Positions 45,621-58,788 are shown, numbered from the stretch's first letter. The stretch is 64,000 nucleotides of DNA from Drosophila miranda (GCF_003369915.1 NC_046676.1:12816001-12880000); one strand, 5' to 3'. A program made the numbers and translations. The notes: generated from the sequence alone by a model not told the origin.

Positions 45621-47093
45621 ATGGTCGAACGGGTCGGATTCAGTCTGAGCGATAACGGAAAGAGTTTCTTGAAGCCGTATATCGCGATCAGGATGGTTTA
45701 TCGGAGGCCGGATAAGTGTCCCGAGCACACAGTGCCATACCTAAACCGAGATCAGCTAAAGTCTGTATAAAATGTCATTATGATGATGTAGGTCTGATAA
45801 TCTCTTTGTAGAGCTATTGGATATTACCCGAACTCCGAAGAAAGTAGCCGACTCGGTCGTAGGAACTGGCATCTGTTTGTTATGATTAAGGCGACGATAT
45901 TTTTCGGCTCAGTGACTTATGCCATTTTCGAATCCCTGGACGACATTGTGGAATGGGGTCGGGATCTCGCGTTCATAATAGCGGTGTGAACGGAGTCTTT
46001 TCTGTTTAAAAACAGAACTTCTCAAAGTTATTTATTTTCAGACGTTTTTCATATATTTCAAGCTGATATATTTCCTGCTGTATGCCGATAACGTGGACGA
46101 GGTAATCGATGGCCTCGAGGAGTGCTACCGTTTGGAGAGAGCGGGTCCGGCGGCTGCAGGAGTGCGATCGGCAAAACGCTTGCATTATCTGATTGTCATC
46201 GGAATGCAAATAATTTGGGTGGCTTTCATGGTAGTCTTCGTCCTGCTACTGGTTACCACGCCCCTCTGGACAGAACTGTCGCTGCCGTTCCATGCAGCCT
46301 TTCCGTTTCACTGGCATGATCCTTCGAAGCATCCGTTCACGCACATTCTCATCTACTTGTCCCAAACTTTCGACTCTGCCTACTTTCTCATGTGGCTCAT
46401 CTCCGTCGAAGGGATGTCGGTGGCCATTTATTCCCAGCTGACAACTGCGTTGAGTGTCCTGTGCGTTGAACTTCGGCATCTCCACCAGTTCTGCGATGGA
46501 GACGAGGATCTACTGCGATGGGAGATCAATCGTCTGGTCAAATATCATCAGAAGATTATCAGGTACGAATAAGTGATACAATTGACCTCTACTATAGATG
46601 TCCCTATTTCAGTCTGGTGGATCGATGCAATGAGGTATTCCACGGTCCTTTAATCATGCAAATGATCGTCAACTTCTTGCTGGTCTCCCTGTCGGTCTTC
46701 GAGGCAATGATGGCCAGGAACGACCCCAAGGTGGCAGGCCAGTTTATAGTTCTAATGATTTTGGCCTTGGGTCATCTGTCGATGTGGACGAAATTCGGTG
46801 ATGTGATGTCGCAGGAGTCGCTGGAAGTGGCCAAGGCTGCCTACGAGGCTTACGACCCGAATATTGCTTCGAAGGCAGTCCATAAGGATCTTCGCGTTGT
46901 AATTATGCGATCCCACAAACCGCTGATAATGAGAGCCACTCCCTTTCCTGCCTTCAATATGATAAACTACATGGCCGTGAGTTTGGTTGAAGAACTGGAA
47001 GTCCTCGTAATAAAACTACCTTCATATCTATCCTCTTAGATACTGCACCAGTGCTATGGAATCCTCACCCTTCTGTTGAATACTATGGAATAG
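45621..47093 (+). CDS. Odorant receptor, 7tm_6 family, tandem copy 3 (416 aa)
   Basis: Exons: 45621-45760, 45812-45983, 46042-46562, 46613-46976 and 47040-47093. Exon 1 is 12 bases shorter than in the other copies; the remaining exon sizes, phases and GT-AG sites match exactly. Exon 2 reads AIGYYPNSEESSRLGRRNWH, then a hydrophobic span and VEWGRDLAFIIA. The last exon gives ILHQCYGILTLLLNTME. Exon 4 is more diverged from copies 1 and 2 after KFGDVMSQESLE, and intron 4 is unlike theirs, so copy 3 has exchanged less with them at the 3' end. The second loop combines VVFVLLLVTTPLW (as in copy 1) with LPFHAAFPFH (as in copy 2). It appears intact, with the same predicted receptor role. Confidence 0.9.
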
Positions 47094-47194
47094 GTTCTAC
47101 TAAATTCTTTATATGTATTTCGATGCACAGTTTTTAACTTTAGGCTTGGCTTCTGAAGCATTTGATAATGCACTTATATTTAATCGATTCCCAT

Positions 47195-47200
47195 ATTAAA
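47195..47200 (+). terminator. ATTAAA polyadenylation signal, OR copy 3
   Basis: ATTAAA 102 bases after the stop, in the cgattcccatattaaac block that matches copies 1 and 2. Confidence 0.55.
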
Positions 47201-49975
47201 CCCACGGCTTTGCCATCCTCCAAGTCCCGGATCCTGCTGGCATCGACGGTTCAACGATTGACCAGCTTTTGATAACCTATTTCCACAATTGCTTTTTGTT
47301 GGTTCCTCGACGGCAAACAAGTTTGCATGAAGTTCAGTAAATTTGCGACTAAAGATGGCAATAAATGGCAATGCAATCTGTGCTTGGCTGTTGCCCATGT
47401 TGCTGGGAGTGGTTAAGGCCCAGAGCTGATAAATTGGAAGTGCAGTTGACGCTGGAACTCCTCTGGCAGCCGCATGGCGGAAAAGATGTTACCCGTAGCA
47501 CGTTGCTGTTGCTGTTGCTGTTGCGTGTTGCTCCTAATAAGGCTGCTGCTGATGCTGGCACAGCATTTGAATTTGTTTCTGATGCTGCCTCTGCTGCTGT
47601 TTTGCTTGTTGCCGTTGTCATCTTTCTTCTGCCACATTGCCGCGACTCTGTGTTAATGAAAATGCCAGAGCCGGCAACGCTGCTGCCACATCCGTTGTCT
47701 CATAAGCATGCCTCTCTATGGGCGGTGTCGTGGCCAAGTGTGTCCCTGGGCATCCCTGCCCCAGCCCCAGCCTCAGCCTCAGCCGCTTCTTCTGTCATGA
47801 GCGATGCCTTGGCCAAGTGTTGCCGCCGTGCCGTGCCAGCAGCCGCAGCAGCTGCAGCAGCAACATCATCATCATCATCATCGTACATGCAACAACAGCA
47901 GTTGCATCTCCTCGACGCTCCCGCCGCAACAGTCACGCTTGCTTGTCAAACACTCTGGCAGACTCTGACGGCCGTTGCACCTCTCTGGGATCCCTCCGGC
48001 ACCGGCGTTCCATTCGCTTGGCAAAATCCATTTGCATATTTCCATCCTTATGCCCCGACAGTTAACGGCCCTGCCCCATGCCCCCGTACACCCCCCCGTG
48101 ACTCTTTGGGCCTACCTTTGGTTGGCGGCGCGCTTTTAACGACAAAGTGTGAAATTTCATTGAATTTGAGCTCGTTGACAAAAGTGGAATGGCAACAGAA
48201 ACACACGTAAAATCAGCGCCAACAATCGCTGGGATACACTGAAAGAAACACCTTCATAAAGCTACTTCTAGGAATGTGAGGTGTCGCTGTGGGCCCATGA
48301 GCTCATTATGTTCCAATTTTCAATGTAATTTTTGCATTGAATTTGTTGCCTGTGATCGTGACACTTTTCTCTCTCTGTGAATCAGCAGGGCAGGTGCTGT
48401 AATTTGTTGTTGCTGCTGTAATTGCACTTGTTGTTTTGCAAATTAATTTAAATTATAGTTTTTTGCTGTTTTGTTATCGCTGGCGAGCCGGTTAGGTGGA
48501 AGGTACATTTTAGAAGATGGAGTAGGGAGTACCACAGTTCGATGGTTGGGCCGATGGATAGACATATAATTTCTGTTTTAATGGCTAATTTAGTGGAAAG
48601 TAATAGCGGCAATTAATATGCCAACAACGCTGGAAAATACAAATTTTTGCATTGTGTGTACAATATTATTTAATGCAAATTTTTAGAGAGAAAGGAGAGA
48701 GAGAAATAGTAGTGTAGAATGGTATAGAAACGGCAGTTATCAACACGTGCCCATAGATAGTCCTCTTTTTAAAGGGTATCCAAAAGTAATCCCGTTGTAA
48801 TCGATGGTTTCACCATCCACTAGTCCCCATGTTGAATGCTCTATAAATTCAGAGAGCATTCGCACAGTTCTCTGCATGGGCCGCCGCACGACTTTGGCTT
48901 TAAGTAATTTTCTAATGACACCACAGAGGAAAAATGAGTCTCGGTGCCTTTGGGGTCACCTTGCCCCCCCACTATCCCCACTATCCTCACTATCCTGACT
49001 ATTCCTGCCTGTCCCCGCCATACTGCTGCTGCTGCTGGCGACGTTCATTAGATTAAAAGCAATTTACAGTAAAACTTTTTCCCACAACCGCCTTCTGGCC
49101 GGGCCGACTGCTCCTCCGCCTCGTTCTTATCCTCGTGCTCGTCCTTCCCTTGGTGGCTCTTCAGCTGCTGGCCCTCCTTTTTCATGTGGCCACCACGGCT
49201 CCTTCTGCTGCTCCAAACACGTGCTGCAGCATTTGGTGACGCTCACATGTTCGCCGAGCGCCGAGCGCCGTGCAAATGTGGCCACCATTTCGCCACCCCA
49301 CTATCCGTCTCTCTCGCTCGCTCTTCTCTCTCCTCTCCCTCTTTGAGAGTAATTTGGCGCCTTTTTGGTTTATATTTTTTGGAATTCAACAAATTTGCGG
49401 ATTTGGTTTGTAATTTATTAAATTTATCGCATGCTTCCGTCCAGGGGGACACCTACCCCCCCACCCCCCACCCCCCATACGCCTGCTAATGTCTGCGGTG
49501 GCGCCCTTTCCGGTGGGGCACACCAGAGTCCTTCTGCTTTTAGCATCTGCAACATTTGTTGATGACAACCGAAAGACACAGAGTGCAACATTTCGTTCAC
49601 TCTCTCTCTCTCTCTCGCTCTAGCACTGTATCTGTGTGTGTCTATCTATGGGTGTGTGTGTGTCTGTGTGTGGAACGCCCATTTAGGGGAAGTCATTCGG
49701 AGCTTAGAAGTTATTATTTTGATTTATAGAAAAAGTTGCTTTAGCGAGCGAAAGTTGCTCGTGCGAAGGCGGGGAGGGGGCAACATCCTGCCTAAAGGAG
49801 CAACTTTGAAATGACTTCATGCATTTGATGGCGGAACAGAAACTGGATTCGGAGAACAGACAACATCCGCAGAACCACCAACAACAATACCATCTATACA
49901 CATGTATGGGGTAATCTAATCAAGTATCCAGAATCAGGAATACACAAAGGCTCTCGTACACAGGAAAATATGGGC
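47201..49975. other. Non-coding stretch; one long repeat-driven open frame
   Basis: A plus-strand frame of 281 codons (47365-48210) is open but made of Leu, Ala, Ser and Gln runs over GCT/TTG/GCA/ATC trinucleotide tracts, and has no family likeness, so I do not call it. Other contents are a CT run (49599-49616) and a TG-rich tract (49632-49672). Regulatory DNA of the odorant receptor or beta5 genes may lie here. Confidence 0.45.
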
Positions 49976-50999
49976 TTAGTTTCCCTCTTGGGTGACGGCT
50001 GCCACCTGCACCGAGACCTCGTTCTGCGGCACCTCCTTCTGTCGCTGGCAGCCACTCGCACAGGGAGTTTCGTGGATACAGCAGCCCGCATCACCCAGCC
50101 CGGCATCATCGCACGTGTGATCATCCTTGCAGTAGACATTGTAGAGCTCCGAGCAGTCCGTATTGGACACGTTGCGCCAGCCCTTCTCGTTGATGTGGTA
50201 CAGCCGGACAATTCCGCCCGAGTAGGCGTCCTTGCTGGTGGCATGGTAGATGGCACGCCTGGCCAGATCGAAGGCCTCCTGGTCGGTCATTGTGAAGCGG
50301 TGCCCCGTGTCCAGGACGCCCAGGGCGTAGGGCGAGCCGCTACCCACCGCAAAGACATTGCCGTGGCAGCGCATCCCCTCCGAGTCCACGTAGATTAGCT
50401 TGGGGCCCTCGTCGTCGTAGCCGGCCAGCATCATGCCCATGACCAGGCCCATGCCCTTGTATTCGGCGGAGATGTTGACGATCATCCGCGCCGCCGCGTC
50501 CACGGAGAGGCGCCGCTTGAAGCGCAGCTCGTGCAGCCGACTGTCCCGGGCCAGCACTCGGTCCCAGTAGACACAGTCGGCCGCTCCGCCGGCCAGGGTC
50601 CCCAGCATGTAGTCGTTCAGCTCGACGATCTTCTTCATCGTCTGCGATCCGATGTACTGTCCCGAAGTGGCCCTCGAGTCCGCGCAGAGCACCACCCCGC
50701 CCTGGTACTTGAATCCCAGGGTGGTTGTGCCGTGGGCAAAGTCCATCTTAACCCCACAGTGGGCCAGAATTTTGGGTAAATTCTCCACCGGCTGGAAGGA
50801 CAGGGAATGGATTAGTCAGTCTTCTGGATTGGTTGCCTCGCGCTCTTACATCTTCGAATGGTGGCGCCATCAGGGCGTAGGGATTCTCAAAGTTGCTGGT
50901 GGCTTCCCGCACCAGCTCCTTCTGCCACTCGGTCTGCAAATGGTCGAAGCGCCGCATGAAGGGCCATCGATCGACGCCGCATATTCCCTCCAGTGCCAT
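49976..50999 (-). CDS. Proteasome beta5 subunit paralogue with Cys-rich tail (321 aa)
   Basis: Two exons, 50999-50850 and 50791-49976, joined in phase 0 by a 58-nt GT-AG intron. The start MALEGICGVDRWPF resembles fly beta5 subunits. A 71-residue propeptide ends at Gly71, and the mature chain would begin at Thr72 (GTTTLGFK). Counted from that Thr, Asp17, Lys33, Ala49 and the SRAT, GSGS and DAYSGG motifs are present, so the chymotrypsin-like site looks active. The subunit would sit in the inner beta ring of the 20S core. After the usual beta5 end (SNTDCSELYNVY) there is a tail of about 50 residues with seven Cys, missing from ordinary beta5. The divergence and the extension suggest the testis-type paralogues (Prosbeta5R1/R2) rather than the housekeeping gene. 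Which one cannot be settled here. Confidence 0.92.
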
Positions 51000-53149
51000 A
51001 GATGTGGAATGTAAACGAAATAATTTTTATCAAAACTAATAGATATGGGGAAAATATGTGTATTGGAAATGATTTTCGAAGACTGAAATCCCAAGGATAT
51101 GGGAGATTCAAAGGTTTCTAGAGTAGAGTATTTCCCCCCACCACAGCAATCCAATCCGATCGACATCCGTATCCGTTTTGTGCGAGTAGTTCAAGTCCTC
51201 ATCTATTCCGATTCCGCTGAATGTTCCGCTCTAATGCGCAATCAGCAGTGGCAAGGCCAATCACATTACCATTTCACACAGGGAGCAGAGGCATTGGCAT
51301 TGGACTCCGCGTGGGAGTCCAACTGCAGCGTGGCGCCACCACAGAGATACACGACATTTTAATTGGACTTTTACCCGTCCAGAGCTCCATCTCCGCCCAG
51401 CATCCACATCAGGAACGGCATTGGCACCTGTGGAGACTCGCAAATCAACCCAAAAGCGGACTGAGGAGAAAAAGAGAAAGCAGCCACGCCACGCCCCCAC
51501 ACCTACTACCTACTGCCCAGTGCCCAGGCTGTGGCAAGCGGATTAGCCGCTAATTAAACGCCAATTGGAAATGTTTGCTAAACTGTTTGAGTCCCCCAGA
51601 TCGGGTGTGGGGTCTGGATACCTTTGCAAAGTATTTCCAATGCTTTCTTTCTCGCTCTGCGCCACTCTCTCTCTATCTCTGTTCCACTGCCATGTGTCAC
51701 TGGTCTAAATTTATGCAAATTGCCAGCTGCAAGTGGCCTCGGACTCGGCCTCGGCCTCGGAGTTGCCACCGCAGCGCAGCATCGTCTCGCACAATTCATT
51801 TTTGCACGCGGCTCCATTCGCGCCTGCAGTTTTCTATTCTCTGCTCTTTTAAATGGCAGGAGGAGGGGGAACGGGATAAGGGATACCCTTTCGAGGGAAG
51901 CTGCAACACCAGACCACAAGATCTACCAGCGGAGGCTAGAGACCTTCATGAATGCACATGCATGTCCCAATGCTAACAGCGGAATAATCTCCCCTGAAAG
52001 AGTGCTCCCCATTTCGGAGTTCCCCCGAAACTGCCCTTCTGTTTGTTGGTTCTGGATAGTTTGTGCTGCCTGCGCTGATTATTAAATCACAAGGCAGGGT
52101 CCAAACTGGAGCCGGCAGCAGCAATCTGATATGCAAAATCTGTTCTAGCCCAGACTCTGGCAATGGTAGGGGGGCCGCACCGGCTCCTCTCTGCCATCAT
52201 CTGTTCCTCGTTAATTACAGCCCAGTTTCAGTGCTGTGCACTCTGGCAACAACTTGTTAAAAATACCCGTTGCCAGTTTATTAGAGGGCAACTAAAGCAG
52301 CTAGCTGCCCGCCAGTGGAGTGCCGGGGAAATTTACTTGAGAGTTTAGCGCGAAACCTGTTTTAATGACTAAGATGACGCCCAGCCCCCTCCTGGCGCGC
52401 AGGAGCAACAAACTTGAGTTTGTTGAGTGGAAATTGTGCCCGCGATGCGGGGGAGCAGATTAGGATTAAATTTAATTTCGAGTCATAATCAGGGAGGGGG
52501 GTTCGTCGTGCAAAGGGTGCTTAAAGTGGCAGCTCTGAAATAAAAACTAAACCATTTTGTAAGCATGCTGCAGAATACATCTGAGAATGTTTCCGAATCT
52601 TACAAATTTTCTTAAGCTTTTTGCATTACGAAAATAAAAGAGAACAAAACCGTTTTACGGCATACATTTTATTCCACTGCCGCCGTTTGGTATTATTGTT
52701 TTAAAATCCTTCAAATCCGTTGTTTTACTGCTTACTGCCTGCTCTCAAGGAGGACAACTTTTAAGCTCTGCTTAAGGCGGCCCAAGGAGCCAGCACCCCC
52801 TCCAGCATTGAGGGGAAAACTTTTGTCATGCACCACGTCCTTCCATCGAGCTGTTCATCATCTGTCGCGGACCTGTCCCAGACCTCTCAAAGCCGTACGC
52901 GGAATTTGACAGGGCACCTAATTGACGGTGCCCGTGTCTCCGCGAAAACTGTTTTGACATTTGCGACCGCGCGCGCGCTCTGCATTTAATTAATTTTAAT
53001 TGAAAAAGCCCAGCAAAACGGATTAGCTCTGGACCCGGGGCCTGAACCTGAACCTGGTCCCCGGCAAAGTTCAAAGTTTGGGCTGCAGAACGAAAACTTA
53101 AAAACTTTTGCGCCCCAGTTGCTTATGGGGTCAAGTTGTGTCGGTCTGA
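51000..53149. other. Non-coding stretch upstream of the beta5 paralogue
   Basis: Promoter and 5' UTR of the minus-strand beta5 gene must lie in the first few hundred bases. No DRE or TATA box was recognised. GGCCTC repeats (51733-51757) and a CT run (51665-51675) are the only simple tracts. Open frames here are short and overlap on both strands. Confidence 0.45.
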
Positions 53150-53225
53150 CAGCCAGTCCGCGGCGGCAATCCTCGAGAATCAAAGTCGGCCAGCCAGTCC
53201 GCGGCGGCAATCCTCGAGAATCAAA
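53150..53225. repeat. 41-bp tandem duplication
   Basis: CAGCCAGTCCGCGGCGGCAA and the next 15 bases occur at 53150-53184 and again, identical, at 53191-53225. A recent slip or duplication. Confidence 0.9.
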
Positions 53226-56200
53226 CTCAAACACAAGCAGGGGCAACTATTTTCACAGCCAACAGGCAACAGCCAACAGCCAACAACAGAGTCTACGATT
53301 TTTACGATGATGATGCATTAGATTAAAAACTTTGTCCGTCACGGAGACGAGTGTCTTGGCAACACATGAGGATGCGGATCTAATGAAATGGCTGCTTATT
53401 TATGGGCTAGATTAAAATTTTTTAAATGGAAAGTAATTCTACGCCCAATGTACAGTCATAAAACAAAGTTATCCGTCCTTCAGCTTCAGCGAGGGAAAAC
53501 TTTTCCATCAGCAGACAACTTTTGTAGGTTTTAACGACTTTACTTTGCATTGCAACGACTCTCCCGCAGTGAAGGACCCCCAGATACCAGACTCCGGATT
53601 CGGTTTTAATGGTTGACACAACATATTCGCTCGCATTCCACTGCCGCTGGCACATATCCTATGCCCGCCTCGGCTAATTGTTGCGCCTTCGATTTTATGG
53701 CACTTGGAAAGCCATTAATCCGTATTTGATATCCGTCTAATTAGTTTCCCCGCCTACCGGGACCATTTTATGGCCAACACACTTTGGGACCACCGGTTCT
53801 CGTAAATTTTGATGATTGATCTACCACAAAGAAATGGTCGTAATGCTTTTGACACCTCGTTTCGTCGATCTATTGGCTTCAGAGAACTGGGCACCTGGCC
53901 CCCGCTTAATGTCTTTGTACTCGATGCACCGCCCCTTAACCATGGAATTACCCAGTATCTGGTCTGCCTTTCCTTTGTCCAGTTCGACATGTTCTGCAAG
54001 AAGGCAAGAGAAGTTGGTAGGATTAGTAGCTGAAACGGAACGGAGCAGAGCGGAGCGGAACGTGCTGCCGCATTGCCATTCGACGGCAAACAATGGAAAA
54101 TGTGCTTTGATTGTTGGCCAAACACGACAGGAGACGCACCAGGCACGCACCTGAACAAGAGAGGGATGTGTGCCATGGCAAATAGCACAAAAGTCGTAAT
54201 GACCAGAGGAACTGCTAATGTGTCTGCCTGCCCCCAACCCGGCTGCTTCTGCTCCTGCTTCTGCTCCTGCCGTTGCAAGCGATGCGTGGCCGCTTTGCCT
54301 ACGCACTGGTTGGCCAAGGCTTTTTGCCAATTTCCTGCACAAAGCGCGGGAATCTGTTTCGGCCACATGGCCAGGCCCTTTGTCCATTGCTGATGAGGAG
54401 CGCGCACCAATGCAAGCCATGCGGCACTAATCAGAAGCTTCTAGCTGCCTCAATTACAGATCGTCGCTTGCCGCATTTCACAGCGTGATGTGGAAATCAA
54501 TGGAGAGCATTCATACATCACGATAAGTAGGAGGCACCCACCCAGATGCTGAAAGGAAGCCGAGTACAGTTTTACATGCACTGGCAATGGTCTATTGGTC
54601 GGAGGTCATGTTTTTATTTTAAAACATTTATCTGTTAGAGCTAGAACACTTTCACTTTGGGGGCATTGGGGCTATGCAATGGGCCTTCAATGAGGATTTC
54701 CATAGCGACCCTTGATCGATGCCCGCGAGGCACATGTTTTGCCAGTGGCGGAGGTTGTAAATTCATTCGTACCAGCCACTGTTGCACCTGAAGCCAATTA
54801 CGGGTACAGAAAAAAATTTTAATTAATTGAATTTTGTGTGTCTGTGTGTGTGTTTGTTTGTGCCCCATAGGCAACATCCCTGAAAATATGCGAATTGCAT
54901 TAATGAACCAAAAACGTTGCAATTAATTGACTTTTCCCTCCTTTAATTAATTCTTTTTTTTTTACTCTCTATTTTTGCCAAGGGATGCGAAACTTTTAGC
55001 GCTCAAATTAGGTCGATTTTCATTTCGTTTCGCTTGGTTTGGTTTCATGTCCACCAATTAATCAAGTTGTTTTTAAATGTATTAAAATCGCATGGCTGTG
55101 GTTGCCAATGGCCGTCGAATGGTTTCCAATTTACTTTGTGGATTCCGAAAATGTGAGCCATTAATTGCCTGTTTTTTTTTTTTTGTTGGTGCAAACCAAA
55201 GGCCAGATTTCATCGCTGTCCTTCGGGTTTTATTTTATGTGTCTCCGCTTTTGGGCCGGGTCAGTTTCGCTTGGCCAAGAAGTGTCGCGAAATTCTTTTT
55301 AATAATGCAAGTTTGCACATTTTTAATTGTGGCGCCGACAGCCGCAAGAGCCCGGCTGCTCACTTGACCCACAAAGGTGCGGCTGCTGTTTTTCTTAGTC
55401 GCTGGAAGAACAGAGCACAGAGCACAGAACACAGAACACAGAGGGAGAACAAACTACTCTTGGCACCTATGCTCCCACGACCCATACCCGTACGTATACG
55501 TATAAAGGGACGCGGCAAGGACATTACGACTAAATGTAAACAGCTTAATTAAAAAATAAAACTCCGCTCGGCACGTACACGGGGAAAACACACACACAAA
55601 AAAAACAAGCAGCACACAGGGAAAATCCCACCCACACACATGCCTGCCGCATGCATCCGCGCTTTTCCTCTGTGCGAAGGTGTGTGTGTGTGTGTGGGTG
55701 TGTGTGTCCGTGTTCGCTCTCTTTATTTGCTTAAATGCACGAAAGTGTTTTTAATTTAATTTTTCGTCTTTTTGCACTTTGCTCTTTGAGGCAGTTCCTA
55801 ATTAAAATGAAAGTAATTTTTCATCGGCCCCAGAGCGAGTGGAAAAAGTAAAATAATTTTCTTCTCCGTCCACATGCCGCTGAAGTGCTCATTAAAAAAT
55901 GTTTCAAAACGTTGCAGTTTTTGAAAAGCGCTCGCACTTCTTCTAATAAAAAAAATAAAAAAAAGAAGAAAAGAAAGGAGAATACTGAAATGTTTGCAAT
56001 GTTTTTAACGAGAAAATTGAAAATTATTTCCTCCAGAGTCTGGCGCCAGCTCCCTTCCGCTCCTCCTCCTCCTCCTCCTCCTGCTTCTCCTCCCTTCGTT
56101 TGTCGTCAGCTGTTCGAGTGTTTTTCCAAGTCGAAACTTTTCTTTTAAATATTTTCCATACTTATCCCAGAAGGAAGTGCGGCAAAAGTTTTATGCATAC

Positions 56201-58782
56201 GCATTGATGGGTGAGTGGGTGGGTGGGTGTATGGGGGGGGGCATGGAGGACTCCCTTATGGATGCTGCTCCATTGCATGCGGAGGATAGGATGCTCTCAG
56301 CGGGGTGTAATTATAAAGTTCTCACCAGGGGGTAGATGGGGCAGGTAACTTTTCTTTTAAGAATTGTGACTGAAACTCAAATAAATCCGTGAAACATCAG
56401 TTGTGTCTCGCATATCCGATTGAGATGCCCCTCTATGGCTGGAGCAACCCTCGCTATCTCGCACTCGCATGCTGCTTCCCCCAATTTGCATCCCAAATTG
56501 TTTACTTCTGGCATTCAAATGCACTTTATCAATTCAAATTGAGTCGAGTTGCATGACGACTTGGGAAATTAGTTTCCAGCTAAAATTTCAACAAACAAGA
56601 AGCATGAAAAATGTGTTTGCCTTACAGATAAGATATGCATACACACGAGTGTATGCCAGGGATAGGGATACGGGGTCTGGATCCACTGGATCCACTATGA
56701 GTATGAGTGCTAGAGTCAACCTCCTCTAGGGCTCCACAAATTGCTCGCTGGGGAGCTATCCATTTGGGTGCCAACCCAGCCAAATGGCGCTATCAAAGCC
56801 AGCGAATGTCTATTTAATTGTGTCTGCAGTGATGTCGTAGCCTGGACCTGGAACCTGGTACCTGATGGCGGCAGCATCAAATGCACTTTAGCGGACACGA
56901 CACAGACACAGGTGATGGGCGGGTAACCGCCCAGCAGTCAATGCTGTGCTGGAGATGGAGTCGCGGAGTCGGAGTCTGTGGTGTGGCTGCCACACCTGCA
57001 GAAGTGTCGCGTGGGGGTGCCAGGCAGCCAGACAGTCAAACATTCGCTTGCTTGCCAGCGATAGTGGTAATGGAGAGGGATGGGACGAGGCGGGACTCGA
57101 ATAAAGTCATAAAGTCTGATTTCGCCTGTTCATACTCATTATCACGTAACGTCGCCGTGTAATCGTGTCGCTGTTGATAATGATAATGATAACGATAATG
57201 ATGATGTTAACCAAGTGGAATCGCACTTTCTCTGTGAAAGAAGAAAGAATCTTTCCTCATTTATTTGGAGGAGCAGCTGGTGCGACGAACTTAAACTTTC
57301 TGACCAAAACGGACACTTTTGTGAAACAATTTAAAAAGTCATTGTCATCGGCATGCGAATCCTTCTTCCTTTGGAGAGTGGCTCTGGCTCTGGCCCTCCG
57401 CCCGTGTCCTGTCAATGGCGTCGTCATTTGTTTTGTTGCCCATTACAGCGGCGGTCAGTGTCCCGAATCTCGAGTTGAAAACGAAATTGTCATTGCAGCA
57501 GGTCCTTGCCACGGGCATCTCCTCTAGCTGGCCATTCGCTGGACTCTTCGGAAAGTGTGTCCCAAGTTCGTGGTTCGTTGCCTCGGCTCGCACATCCTTG
57601 TTGGGTTTTGTTTGTGTCAGGAAAGTTTTAACTAGGAGGTGGCTTGCTGCCGCCTTTGTTTTCGCCGCTTACGTGACAGGGCAATTTTGAAAATAATTTC
57701 AAGTCTTGCAGCCAACACGCTCCGCAGTAATTGTTGTTACATTTCAAACGAAAATAACTATCACTCAGAGCGGAGTGTAAAAACGTTTTCCACTGACACA
57801 ACAGTTTTGTTGTGCCCGTCCCAAAGACTAGATTGGTCTCGACTTGAATATCGACGGGGGAGGAGCTCAGCAGACGGGGCAAGGAGAGTGAAAAATGTGT
57901 AAAAGTCTGGGCAATTTATATTAAAAAGTGAAAATTATATGCTCCCCCAAGAGAGATTCATTTCACGATTATCAAAGTCCTTGGAGGAACCAGCAGTCTC
58001 CATGGCCCCCCCTTTTGATTAAGGGACAATAACCTTGCAGCAAATGTTGCTGAAATTCATTATTGCATCGTAATGAGGGTAAGTGGTGGAAGGCAATGGC
58101 TCCCAACAGTGTAATTTGTGCAGGCGAAAGCCACAGGATTTTATTGAGCGGAAAATTAAAAGCATAAACTTGCACGCTTTAAATTTCAATGCAAGACGGT
58201 GGCAGTGGCGGTGGCACCCACAAAAGTCCACGTCCAAGTCTTCTGCTGGCCTGGACTCACGCGCATACTAAATTCTACTTATTGACAGGCTGCAGTGCAC
58301 GCCAGAACGTGTTCCGATAAGCGGAACAGCGGAACAGAACAGCGTGGGGGAATCCGGGATGGGAATACTTGGAAGAAATGTGCAGAAACGAGTTGAAAAA
58401 TAGTGATTGCGGCATTAGTTGGGACATGAATCTTCGGGCGAATATTAATTGGGTAAATTATGACAAATTTTGAGTGAGAAATATTTCAATATCCCCAGGG
58501 GCTATCAGATGCTCAGCAGTTTTCCATGCCGCCCAGACTGCCACTCGCATTAGGTATTCATGAGTTGCAAGCGAAGCCAAGAGGAGAGGAGGTAGAGGTA
58601 GAGCTCCCCAAAGGACTGCCAAAGGTGAAAAAGGAAACAACAGACAGGACTTCCCCTTGAACTCTCGAGTGCATCCGCTTAGGATAAGCCTCATTATCGT
58701 GGCAGATTATGACACCCGTCTTCAGCAGAGCTTCCCGGAAGGCAGTCCTCCTTCAAGTGGAGCCCTTCTCCGATCAAACTGT
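53226..58782. other. Non-coding stretch with one ambiguous open region
   Basis: At 53754-54430 frames on both strands stay open for about 75-220 codons. One minus frame spans 218 codons, and a plus frame at 53809-54033 reads MMIDLPQRNGRNAFDTSFRR onward. None shows a known family, and they exclude each other. The rest holds TG runs (55679-55706) and CTC repeats (56061-56080). No further gene is supported. Confidence 0.4.
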
Positions 58783-58788
58783 TTTATT
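58783..58788 (-). terminator. AATAAA overlapping the stop codon
   Basis: On the minus strand CAATAAAAC contains the TAA stop of the gene at 58784-59713 and an AATAAA signal at once. The 3' UTR would then be only 10-30 bases. Confidence 0.6.

Noticed and set aside
47365-48210. 281-codon plus-strand open frame
   Set aside because: It follows GCT, TTG, GCA and ATC trinucleotide tracts, has Leu/Ala/Ser/Gln runs, and shows no domain or splice context. Long open frames are expected over such repeats.
53754-54430. Overlapping open frames on both strands, including 218 codons on the minus strand and MMIDLPQRNGR on the plus strand
   Set aside because: The frames exclude each other, none resembles a known family and no convincing splice sites extend them. 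Kept as an ambiguous region only.
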